NCBI GenBank assembly: GCA_049840435.1
Contig: JASGKY010000044.1
Coordinates: 62,001-126,000 of the forward strand
DNA from: JADLHS01 sp049840435
Lineage (GTDB): Bacteria > Verrucomicrobiota > Verrucomicrobiia > Limisphaerales > JADLHS01
Reading direction: 5' to 3'
Length of the DNA stretch: 64,000 bases
Shown here: positions 24,287-32,640 of the stretch, one piece after another
Layout of the letters: every line of letters begins with the position of its first letter
Position numbering within the stretch: the first letter of the stretch is position 1
Program-made: the position numbers and the translations under genes
The notes under the pieces: generated by a model
Database searches by the model: none
The model's input: the letters and a program-made list of their open reading frames with translations, nothing else
What the model was told of the DNA's origin: nothing

Positions 24287-25672
24287 TCACTCCACAGTGA
24301 ACAAGGTCACATCGTCCTTGTCCTTCACAAAGATCCGTTTGCCCGACACCACGGGATAAGCGTAGGTCGGGGAGCTGGCGACCTTGAGCCGCGCGATTTC
24401 CGTGTAGGCCTTTTCTGTCGGCTGAAAAGCGATCAACTCTGAAGCCGGGGTGAGCGCGAGCAGAACAGCGCCGGCATCTACCAATTGGGCATAACCACCT
24501 CGCCCGCCCCCGCGTCCGCCCCGCCCACCCGGTCCGCCGGGCCCACCTGATCCGCGACCCTCACGGCCGGGGCCGCTTTCTGGTCCGCGAGCCACGCCGG
24601 GAGCGTTTGTGCTCGCCGGTTCGCTCGCCGTCACTTGGGGTGGTGGAGTTGTTGCTGCGGCTTGTGGTGTTGCGGGGGCAGTCCACGCTGTCTGGCCGTC
24701 CTTGCTGATCGCGAAAAAATCATTGTTCCCCGTGAGGCCGAAGAGCGTTCCATTCTTTAGCACCGGCGTGTTGAACTGCAGGGTTGTTTCCGCATTCTGC
24801 CAAAGCTGTTTTGCTACGAACGCGTCGCTCTCCTTCGTAATTTTAACCGCCATCAGAGGCCGGCCAGAGCCGCCATAATACAACGTGCTTCCGTCCACCA
24901 TCGGGGTGGCGGCGTTATAGCCGCGTCCGGGTACCACAAACGGAGTTTCCCACAGCACCTTGCCATCCTTAACCGCGAGGCCGAGAATCTTCTTGTCCAT
25001 CTCTGCGATGACCATTTTTGCTCCGTCTGCCGTCAGCAATACCGGTGATGCATACGATGCCCCTTCCCCTTCCCAGCGCCATCGTTCGTCGCCTGTTTTC
25101 AAGTCATACGCGATCACGCCGCCGCGATCGCCTCCGCCAAGTGCGGCGATGCATAACCCTTCCGTTACCACCGGCGAGGCCGACGTGAAGAAACGGGGAA
25201 AGACGCCTTTGAAGTCCTCCTTTCGCCACAGCAGTTTGCCGTCCTTCGCGTCGTGGCAGGATAACGTCCCACGTAAACCCAAAGTAACGATCTTTCCCTC
25301 TGCCACCGTGGGCGAACTGCGCGGCCCGGCAAAATCTTGTGCGGGCCGTTCTGCGGGGAGCACATCAAATTTGTCCGCCTTCCAGAGCTCTTTGCCAGTG
25401 GTGGCATCGAGACAGCGCAAAATTTCGCCGCCCTCTTGCCGCGAAAAGACGTACAGCTTGTCACCTACTAGCGCCGGCGTGGCCACCCCGTCACCGACCG
25501 TGACCTTCCATGTTGGTGTGAGTTCCTTCGGCCAGGTCTGGGGCGCGGTGAACGCAGCTTTGGCGGCGCGGTTCTCGCCAAGATACTGCGGCCAATCCTG
25601 GGCTTGGGCAGTGAGACATACGGCGACTAGGTAGCTAGAGACGAAACCAATGGCGCGGGGGGATGTTTTCAT
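24287..25672 (-). CDS. Secreted PQQ-type beta-propeller protein
   Basis: A 461-residue protein with a signal peptide (MKTSPRAIGFVSSYLVAVCLTAQAQDWPQYLG; ATG 25672) and repeated WD/PQQ-like blades (EGGEILRCLDATTGKELWKAD, GTLSCHDAKDGKLLWRKE, GGVIAYDLKTGDERWRWEG and others), like the BamB/outer-membrane PQQ-repeat family. It is probably periplasmic. A Gly/Arg-rich linker (GREGRGSGGPGGPGGRGGRGGGRGG, about residues 375-400) interrupts the last blades. Many proteins of this fold do not bind PQQ, and no dehydrogenase motif is evident. Confidence 0.8.
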   Translation of the reverse strand: MKTSPRAIGFVSSYLVAVCLTAQAQDWPQYLGENRAAKAAFTAPQTWPKELTPTWKVTVGDGVATPALVGDKLYVFSRQEGGEILRCLDATTGKELWKADKFDVLPAERPAQDFAGPRSSPTVAEGKIVTLGLRGTLSCHDAKDGKLLWRKEDFKGVFPRFFTSASPVVTEGLCIAALGGGDRGGVIAYDLKTGDERWRWEGEGASYASPVLLTADGAKMVIAEMDKKILGLAVKDGKVLWETPFVVPGRGYNAATPMVDGSTLYYGGSGRPLMAVKITKESDAFVAKQLWQNAETTLQFNTPVLKNGTLFGLTGNNDFFAISKDGQTAWTAPATPQAAATTPPPQVTASEPASTNAPGVARGPESGPGREGRGSGGPGGPGGRGGRGGGRGGYAQLVDAGAVLLALTPASELIAFQPTEKAYTEIARLKVASSPTYAYPVVSGKRIFVKDKDDVTLFTVE

Positions 25673-25843
25673 AGCGATGCACTTGGGTTGGCGGTGTGGG
25701 ACGAGTTCGGCTGGGTTCGACGATAGGGGGGCGGGGAAATTCACGAAAGCTAAAACCGGCCAAGAACCAAATGGTTAATTCCAATAGGCTATCGTGTTTT
25801 TCAATTCCCTACTTCACACCCAGTTGAGTAGCTTTGCGCCGGA

Positions 25844-28800
25844 ATGAATCAGAGCAATTCGACTCCGCCCTCGGCAACCAGCACTGTTTCCCCCGATGTT
25901 CCTTTACCGGAAACAACGCGCGGCTTTTGGGCGCTTTTTATAGTTCAATTCCAAGGGGCCTTCAGCGACAACGTGCTCAAAAACTTGGTCGTCTTTCTCG
26001 TGGTCTTTGGGGCTGGCCTTTCCGCCACCGAGCGCCACACCTACAGTGAATCCATCAATGCGCTGTTCGCCTTGCCGTTTATTGTGTTCTCGATGGCCGG
26101 TGGCTTTCTGGCCGACCGCTTCACCAAACGGTCCGTGATCATTGGGGTGAAAGTCTTCGAGTTGTTCTTGATGGGTTTAGCCATTTGCGCCCTAATTTCC
26201 GTGCATAAACCGTTATTGCTGGCGGCTGTCTTTCTGATGGGCACGCACAGCGCTTTCTTCGGCCCCTCCAAATACGGTTCGCTCCCAGAACTGCTCCCGG
26301 AACGTCGCCTCTCCTGGGGTAATGGGCTGCTCGAACTGGGCACGTTCATGGCCATCATTCTCGGCACGGTCACGGCCAGCTTGCTCGCCGGTCATTACCG
26401 GGAACAACCATGGGTGGCTGGCGTGATTCTTCTGGCACTGGCTATCGTCGGATTCTTGACCAGTTTGAGCATCCCGCGGATTCCCCCAGCCAATCCGGCC
26501 AAAAAGTTCCACCTCAACTTTGGCTTCGAACTGTATCGCCAGCTTCGTGCTATGAAAGGTGATCGCCCGCTCTGGCTCGCCGTCATTGGCAATACTTACT
26601 TCAATTTTCTCGGCGCGCTCCTGTTACTGAATTTGTTCTTTTATGGCGCCGACGTCTTGCAGCTCAATGAAACACAGACCGGCATCCTCAATGTCGCGCT
26701 CGCTTTGGGGATTGGGATCGGCAGCGTTGCCGCCGGCTATCTTTCTGGCGGCAAGATCGAATATGGGCTTGTTCCGATTGGGGCGATCGGTCTGGCCGTA
26801 TTTTCATCACTACTTGTTTGGCCGGGCGTGGGGCGCAATGAGTCGATCGCGCTGTTAAGCTTGCTTGGTTTCTCCGGCGGTTTTTTCATCGTGCCCATCG
26901 CCGCCCTTCTTCAACACAAACCTAAACGTGAGGTCAAAGGCGAAGTTCAAGCTGCAGCCAATCTGCTTTCATTCGTCGGCGTCTTCCTCGCTTCCGGAGT
27001 GCATTGGGTGTTGACCCACGCCGGATGTTCTCCGCGGCATGTGTTTTTAATCGGGGGCGTGCTTACATTGATCGGAGCGATCTATGCCCTCTGGCTGCTT
27101 CCGGATGCGTTCCTCCGTTTCATCATGTGGGTCGCCACGCATACGATCTATCGCATCAAGGTCCTCGGGCGTGACAACATCCCCGCGCGCGGCGGCGCAT
27201 TGTTCGTTTGCAATCACCTCTCGCTCGCCGATGCCACGCTCTTGCAAGCGGCGGTGGATCGCCCGATCCGCTTCATCATGCTCAAGGCGATGTACGACAA
27301 AAAATTCATCGGTACTTGGGCCAAACTCACCGGAGCGATTCCCATCTCTTCCGAACTCCGCCCCCGCGAGATGATCAAGTCGCTGCAAACCGCCAGCGAC
27401 GCGATCAAGAACGGCGAGATCGTCTGCATTTTTGCCGAAGGCCAGATTACTCGCATTGGCCAGATGATGCCGTTTCGCCGCGGTTTCGAGCGCATCATGA
27501 AAGATGTGGATGCGCCGATCATTCCCGTCGGTCTCGACGGCGTATGGGGCAGCATCTTTAGTTTCGTTGGCCACAAATTCCTATGGAAGATGCCGCGCCG
27601 GATTCCCTATCCGATCACCGTCAACTTCGGTAAACCGCTGCCGCCGACCGCGACGCCATTCGCGGTGCGCCAGATCGTACAGGAACTCCTCGCCGAGGCT
27701 TGGGCTGAGCGCAAAGCCCGGATGCGGCCGCTGCATCATTCGTTTGTGATTTCAGCACGACGTCGCCCTTCTCGTATCGCGATGGTGGATGCGTTGACGC
27801 CCGCCGTGACCTTTAGCGGGGCGTTGACGCGCAGCATCCTGTTGGCTCGCCGACTGAAAAAAGTCTGGGCTGGTCAGAAGATGGTGGGCCTGCTGTTGCC
27901 GCCGAGTGTTGGCGGAGCGTTGGTCAATTGGGCGGCGTTGTTTTGCGGCAAGGTTCCAGTGAATCTGAATTACACTTTGTCAGAGGAATCCCTCGCTTCG
28001 TGCGCCCGACAGTGCGAACTCAAAACCGTTCTCACTTCCCGCGCCTTCCTCGAGAAGGTGAAACTCAAATTACCCGGTGAAGTGGTTTGCCTCGAAGATG
28101 TGATGCGGCCCGCGCCTTCCTTATGGGAAAAGCTGACCGCCTTGTTCATCGCGCGCTGTTTGCCGGTCGCTTGGGTGGAGCGCGTCCTCACCGATCATCC
28201 GGTCACCGCAGGGAATCCGCTCGATCAACTGGCCACCATCATTTTCTCCAGCGGGAGCACTGGTGAACCCAAGGGCGTAATGCTCTCGCACTACAACGTG
28301 GGTTCGAATCTTGAACAACTCGGGCAAACGTTCGCCTTCGGCGGTCCGGACAAGGTGCTCGGAGTGCTGCCTTTCTTTCACTCCTTTGGTTTCACGGGCA
28401 CGCTGGCGCTGCCCGCCGTGCTCGGCATCGGGGTCGTTTATCATGCCAATCCGCTCGACGCGAAAACCATCGGTCCGCTCGTCAACGATCATGAGGTCAC
28501 CTTTGTGCTCGCTACCCCGACGTTCCTCCAGCTCTACATGCGCGGTTGTACGGCGGAACAATTCGGCAGCGTGCGCCTTGTCGCGGTGAGCGCGGAAAAA
28601 TTACCCGAACGGCTCGCCACGGCGTTTGAGGAGCAATTTGGTATTCGTCCCTTCGAGGCATACGGTTGCACCGAATGTTCGCCAGGCGTAACGGTGAACA
28701 CACACGATTTCCGCGCCGCAGGTTTCCGTCAAGTGGGGGCGAAGCGTGGCAAGATCGGTCATCCGCTTCCGGGCATCTGTGTGCGGATTGTTGACCCGGC

Positions 28801-29332
28801 CAATCCTGATCCCAACGCGCCCTTGCCCATGGAACAAAGCGGCCTGTTGCTGGTGCGCGGCCCGAACGTGATGGTGGGTTACCTTGGTAAACCGGAGAAA
28901 ACCGCCGAGGTCTTGCGAAATGGTTGGTACACCACTGGTGACATTGCTGCGCTCGACGAAGATGGCTTTCTGCAAATCACGGATCGCCTCAGCCGCTTCA
29001 GCAAGATCGGTGGCGAGATGGTGCCGCACATCAAGGTGGAGGAGAAGTTGCACGAACTTGCCGGCGCCACGGAGCAAACCTTCGTTGTCACCAGCGTTGC
29101 CGACGAGAAAAAGGGCGAACGGCTGGTCGTCCTGCATAAGCTCACCGCTGACAAGCTGCAGCCGGTGCTGGAAAAATTGACCGCCAGCGACCTGCCGAAT
29201 CTCTGGAAGCCCAAGGCGGATGCGTTTGTCGCCATGGCGGCGTTTCCGATGCTCGGCACGGGCAAGTTGGACCTGCGCAAGGTGAAGGAAGTCGCCGCGA
29301 ACCAGATCAAACCCACAGAACCCTCAGCTTGA
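25844..29332 (+). CDS. aas: LplT-Aas-like fusion: lysophospholipid transporter, acyltransferase and acyl-ACP synthetase
   Basis: A 1162-residue three-part protein. Residues 20-425 are an MFS transporter of LplT type (about 12 helices). Residues 435-625 are a PlsC acyltransferase with the catalytic HX4D motif (NHLSLADATLL, His458) and a FAEGQITRIG glycerophosphate-binding stretch. Residues 640-1150 are an AMP-forming acyl-ACP synthetase with IIFSSGSTGEPKG (about 800), YGCTECSP and the TGDIAALDEDGFLQITDRL motif. It takes up and re-acylates lysophospholipids, for example those produced by lipoprotein acylation. lnt follows at once, so the two share a transcript and a link to that process. Confidence 0.93.
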   Translation: MNQSNSTPPSATSTVSPDVPLPETTRGFWALFIVQFQGAFSDNVLKNLVVFLVVFGAGLSATERHTYSESINALFALPFIVFSMAGGFLADRFTKRSVIIGVKVFELFLMGLAICALISVHKPLLLAAVFLMGTHSAFFGPSKYGSLPELLPERRLSWGNGLLELGTFMAIILGTVTASLLAGHYREQPWVAGVILLALAIVGFLTSLSIPRIPPANPAKKFHLNFGFELYRQLRAMKGDRPLWLAVIGNTYFNFLGALLLLNLFFYGADVLQLNETQTGILNVALALGIGIGSVAAGYLSGGKIEYGLVPIGAIGLAVFSSLLVWPGVGRNESIALLSLLGFSGGFFIVPIAALLQHKPKREVKGEVQAAANLLSFVGVFLASGVHWVLTHAGCSPRHVFLIGGVLTLIGAIYALWLLPDAFLRFIMWVATHTIYRIKVLGRDNIPARGGALFVCNHLSLADATLLQAAVDRPIRFIMLKAMYDKKFIGTWAKLTGAIPISSELRPREMIKSLQTASDAIKNGEIVCIFAEGQITRIGQMMPFRRGFERIMKDVDAPIIPVGLDGVWGSIFSFVGHKFLWKMPRRIPYPITVNFGKPLPPTATPFAVRQIVQELLAEAWAERKARMRPLHHSFVISARRRPSRIAMVDALTPAVTFSGALTRSILLARRLKKVWAGQKMVGLLLPPSVGGALVNWAALFCGKVPVNLNYTLSEESLASCARQCELKTVLTSRAFLEKVKLKLPGEVVCLEDVMRPAPSLWEKLTALFIARCLPVAWVERVLTDHPVTAGNPLDQLATIIFSSGSTGEPKGVMLSHYNVGSNLEQLGQTFAFGGPDKVLGVLPFFHSFGFTGTLALPAVLGIGVVYHANPLDAKTIGPLVNDHEVTFVLATPTFLQLYMRGCTAEQFGSVRLVAVSAEKLPERLATAFEEQFGIRPFEAYGCTECSPGVTVNTHDFRAAGFRQVGAKRGKIGHPLPGICVRIVDPANPDPNAPLPMEQSGLLLVRGPNVMVGYLGKPEKTAEVLRNGWYTTGDIAALDEDGFLQITDRLSRFSKIGGEMVPHIKVEEKLHELAGATEQTFVVTSVADEKKGERLVVLHKLTADKLQPVLEKLTASDLPNLWKPKADAFVAMAAFPMLGTGKLDLRKVKEVAANQIKPTEPSA

Positions 29333-29333
29333 C

Positions 29334-30746
29334 GTGACCGCTTCATCTCAACCTGCCGCTCAATCTCCTGGCTTCATCATGTTGCCGTGGTGGCAGGGAG
29401 CGTTGTTTGGGCTCGTTGCCATCGGCTGCTTTCACCTCGCCTACACGCCCGCGACCTCGGGCTCGTGGAGTCTGGCTATCCTTGGTTACGTAATTTGTTT
29501 CGCGCAACTGGCCCGCCTGAGTTCGGCGCGAAAATCTTTTTACACGGCACTTGCGATCGGGTTCACCTGCATTGCGCCGCAGCTCGATTGCTTTTGGCCC
29601 ATCTTTGGTGGCGCAGCGATCGCCTTGTGGCTGGTGTTGGCGTTGTGGCTCGCGGCATTTGTCGCGCTGGTGCGGCTGGCTTTGGTCAAACTCGGTCCGT
29701 GGCGGGCGTCGTTCCTGCTGCCGTTTTTCTGGACCGGCTTGGAGTATTTCCGGAGTGAACTTTATTACCTGAAGTTCTCCTGGCTCAACGTCGGCTATGC
29801 GTTCGCGGATCTCCCGTTGCTGCCGTTTAAGAATCTGGGCGTGTACGGCCTCGGCACGTTTGCCGCCTGTCTGGCGGGGGCGTTGCTGTTTCTCAGTTGG
29901 AAACGACTGGTGGCAGTGGCGGTGGTGATCGCCGGTTTCAGTTGCCTGCTCATCACGACGTCAACCCGCGATGATGGTCGCCAACTAACGCTGGCGGGGG
30001 TGCAGATGGAATTCCCTGATGCCGAAAATATCCTGCAATCATTGGACAAACTTGTGGCCACGTATCCGACTGCCGATCTGCTGGTCTTGAGCGAATACAC
30101 GATGAACCAGGAGCCGTCCGTCGCGATGAAGGAGTGGTGTCATGCGAAGGGGAAGTTTCTCATCGTTGGCGGCCAGGACAATTCGCCGGGGACGAATTAC
30201 TACAACACGGCCTTCGTCATCAGCACGAACGGCGATGTGGTCTTCAAGCAGGTGAAGAGCGTGCCGATCCAGTTCTTCAAAGATGGTTTGCCAGCGCCGG
30301 CACAAAACCTCTGGGAATCGCCGTGGGGCAAGATCGGCATCTGTATTTGCTACGACCTGAGCTATACGCGGGTGACTGATCCGCTGGTGCGTCTTGGGGC
30401 ACAATTGCTTGTCGTGCCGACGATGGACGTGGTCGAGTGGGGCAAACACCAGCACGACCTGCACGCGCGCATTACTCCGGTGCGTGCCGCGGAATATGGC
30501 CTGCCAATTTTTCGCGTGGCGAGTTCGGGCGTTTCCCAAGGAGTGAATCGGTTTGGCCTGACGCAAGTCAGCGCGCCGTTTCCCGGTCAGGGGGAGATGC
30601 TTTCGTTTACAACCCGGCTCGGGCAGCGGAGTTCGCTGCCACCGGATCGGTTGCTTGCGCCGCTGTGTTTGTGCGTAACGGGAATATTTATTCTACGGAC
30701 CTTGATTGAGGCGGTGCGGCGAAAGTTCCCTAACGCACAAGCCTGA
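29334..30746 (+). CDS. lnt: Apolipoprotein N-acyltransferase
   Basis: Lnt adds the third acyl chain to lipoproteins from phospholipid, leaving lysophospholipid as the by-product that the preceding LplT-Aas fusion could recycle. The 470 residues have about seven N-terminal membrane helices and a nitrilase-fold domain with the triad Glu254 (LVLSEYTMN), Lys308 (VKSVPIQFF) and Cys339 (GICICYDLSYTR). No ATG fits the start; GTG 29334, one base after the fusion gene stop, is used. Length is about normal. A further helix lies near the C-terminus. Confidence 0.9.
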   Translation: MTASSQPAAQSPGFIMLPWWQGALFGLVAIGCFHLAYTPATSGSWSLAILGYVICFAQLARLSSARKSFYTALAIGFTCIAPQLDCFWPIFGGAAIALWLVLALWLAAFVALVRLALVKLGPWRASFLLPFFWTGLEYFRSELYYLKFSWLNVGYAFADLPLLPFKNLGVYGLGTFAACLAGALLFLSWKRLVAVAVVIAGFSCLLITTSTRDDGRQLTLAGVQMEFPDAENILQSLDKLVATYPTADLLVLSEYTMNQEPSVAMKEWCHAKGKFLIVGGQDNSPGTNYYNTAFVISTNGDVVFKQVKSVPIQFFKDGLPAPAQNLWESPWGKIGICICYDLSYTRVTDPLVRLGAQLLVVPTMDVVEWGKHQHDLHARITPVRAAEYGLPIFRVASSGVSQGVNRFGLTQVSAPFPGQGEMLSFTTRLGQRSSLPPDRLLAPLCLCVTGIFILRTLIEAVRRKFPNAQA

Positions 30747-30788
30747 AGGCTGGAGCGACAGCTGTGTGCGCCGCCTTTTTTTCCGGCC

Positions 30789-31850
30789 CTATTCCGCGTT
30801 TGGATACGAGCCGAGCACTTTCACGTAGCTGCATTCCTTCTCAAGAATAGCGATGGCTTTGGCGACTTTTGCGTCCTGCACGTGGCCGTCGCAATCAATA
30901 AAGAACAGATACTGCCACGCCTTCCGCTTGCTGGGGCGCGATTCAATCTTGGTGAGGTTGATCTTGTACTTCCGGAATGCCGCGAGCGCATGATGTAACG
31001 CGCCGACCTTGTCGCTCATGCTGACCATGAGGCTCGTGCGGTCGTCGCTGGTGGGTGGACTGCACTGGCGGCCGAGCACCAAAAAGCGCGTGGCGTTGGC
31101 GGCGTTGTCTTGGATGTCCTGCTCCAGCACTGCGAGTTTGTATGTTTCTGCTGCTAGCAACCCGCCCAGCGCCGCGGCCCCCTTTTCTTTCGCCGCCAGT
31201 TCCGCGGAGCGGGCGTTGGAGGAAGTCTCGATCAATTCAACGCGCGGTAGATGGTTTTGAATCCAACCACGGCATTGCGCGAGCGACTGCGGGTGCACGT
31301 AAAGTTTTTTGATCTGTTTGCGCGGCGTGTTGCTCATCAGGCATTGCTGCACCTTGAGCACGATTTGCGAAACAATCTTCAGGTCGCTGTCCACAAACAT
31401 GTCGAGCGTGTGCGTGACGACGCCCTCAGTGGAATTTTCGACCGGTACAACGCCATAATCCGCGCGGTTCTTGCTGACCTCGGTGAACACGTCGCCGATG
31501 GTTTTCTGTGCTGCGTAACGCAGGCTGGAGCCAAAACGCTTGATCGCTGCCTGATGGGTGAACGTCGCTTCCGGTCCGAGATAGGCGATGGTCAGAGATT
31601 TTTCCAGCGCGAGCGCACTGGACATGACTTCGCGATAGATGGCGCGGAGCTGTTCGTCGGTGATCGGTCCGGTGTTCATCTTACAGACGCGTTGAAGCAC
31701 GGCGCGCTCCCGGGCGGGCACGTAGATTTCCTCCCCGGCCTTGAGTTTGATCTCACCGATGGCCAACACATGCTTCGTGCGCTCGTTGATGAGCCGCACG
31801 ATTTGCGCGTCCAGATGGTCAATTGACTTCCGATGCTCCGGGATGTTCAT
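30789..31850 (-). CDS. pheA: Chorismate mutase/prephenate dehydratase (P-protein)
   Basis: A bifunctional enzyme of phenylalanine synthesis. From ATG 31850 (MNIPEHRKSIDHLDAQIVRLINERTKHVLAIGEIK) the 353 residues give a chorismate mutase domain (1-85), a prephenate dehydratase domain (95-270; IAYLGPEATFTHQAA, the VVPVENSTEGVV motif and NATRFLVLG) and a C-terminal ACT domain with the Phe-binding ESRPSKRKAWQYLFFIDCDGH. Length is normal. A longer in-frame start would overlap the ACT regulator gene and is rejected. It is divergent from that gene. Confidence 0.95.
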   Translation of the reverse strand: MNIPEHRKSIDHLDAQIVRLINERTKHVLAIGEIKLKAGEEIYVPARERAVLQRVCKMNTGPITDEQLRAIYREVMSSALALEKSLTIAYLGPEATFTHQAAIKRFGSSLRYAAQKTIGDVFTEVSKNRADYGVVPVENSTEGVVTHTLDMFVDSDLKIVSQIVLKVQQCLMSNTPRKQIKKLYVHPQSLAQCRGWIQNHLPRVELIETSSNARSAELAAKEKGAAALGGLLAAETYKLAVLEQDIQDNAANATRFLVLGRQCSPPTSDDRTSLMVSMSDKVGALHHALAAFRKYKINLTKIESRPSKRKAWQYLFFIDCDGHVQDAKVAKAIAILEKECSYVKVLGSYPNAE

Positions 31851-31950
31851 CAGGGCGAGCCTAAGGGAAACCCGGCCCGGAATGGAGCAAAAACTTGGTT
31901 GCGGCAGAACGGCACTTGTCATCCGTGCTGGCGGACGCGACACTTTGAAC

Positions 31951-32466
31951 ATGCAAACCACCCTCGTGATGACCGTCATCGGTTCGGACCGTACTGGACT
32001 CGTTGAATCCGTTGCCAAAGTCGTGGCCGAATATGGCGGCAACTGGCTGGAAAGCCGCATGTGCCGGCTCGGCGGTGAATTTGCAGGGATCGTTCGGGTG
32101 GCCGTGTCCGCGGCACAGCGCCATCCGCTGGAAGCTGCGCTCACCAAACTTTCGGGCCTCACGATTGTGGTGCGCAGCGATGAGCCGGCGCCGAGTTCCA
32201 CTTCGGCGGTGTTGGTTGCCTTGGAAGTCGTCGGTCAAGATCGTCCTGGCATCGTGCGGGAAATCACGCGCGCCCTCACTGCTCAAGGCATCAACGTGGA
32301 AGAATTCGCCACCGAATGCGTCAGTGCCCCGATGTCTGGTGAAACTCTCTTTCAAGCCAAGGCCAAGGTCCTTGTTCCCGCCAGCGTAGCCCTCGACAAA
32401 CTACGACAGGTGCTCGAAGCCGGTCTGGCTGGGTTGACGGTGGAACTGGAGCGATTGAAGGGATAG
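31951..32466 (+). CDS. Double ACT-domain protein, GcvR-like
   Basis: A 171-residue protein made of two ACT domains (LVMTVIGSDRTGLVESVAKVVAEYGGNWLESRMCRLGG and LVALEVVGQDRPGIVREITRALTAQGINVEEFATECV). This is the layout of GcvR, which represses glycine cleavage genes by binding GcvA. GcvA is not in the window, so the regulatory partner is unknown. The start ATG 31951 is the first that yields the ACT fold. It is divergent from pheA, which also carries an ACT domain. Confidence 0.75.
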   Translation: MQTTLVMTVIGSDRTGLVESVAKVVAEYGGNWLESRMCRLGGEFAGIVRVAVSAAQRHPLEAALTKLSGLTIVVRSDEPAPSSTSAVLVALEVVGQDRPGIVREITRALTAQGINVEEFATECVSAPMSGETLFQAKAKVLVPASVALDKLRQVLEAGLAGLTVELERLKG

Positions 32467-32534
32467 TTACACTTCTCAAATTCTACGGGAAGCAGGTGCG
32501 TGGTGTGGAGTTCTGTGGTTAAAATATGCGGACA

Positions 32535-32563
32535 TTGACACGCATTTCTGGCGTGGGCATGCT
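32535..32563 (+). promoter_or_regulatory. Candidate sigma-70 promoter for the sugar permease
   Basis: A perfect -35 TTGACA (32535-32540) is followed after 17 bases by a poor -10 (CATGCT, 32558-32563). The start codon lies 78 bases downstream. The -10 is weak, so this could need an activator. Confidence 0.25.
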
Positions 32564-32640
32564 CCCGCTCGTTACGCCCGACAAAATACCAACTGCCAGC
32601 ATTGTATTTCCCAACGTCGCCGAATTGTTTCAACCAAATC

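Noticed and set aside
24960..25634. A plus-strand 224-residue frame opposite the PQQ-repeat gene
   Set aside because: The minus strand shows a signal peptide and regular propeller repeats; this frame has neither.
32535..32563. Strong sigma-70 promoter for the permease
   Set aside because: The -35 is perfect but the -10 is CATGCT; kept as a low-confidence feature only.
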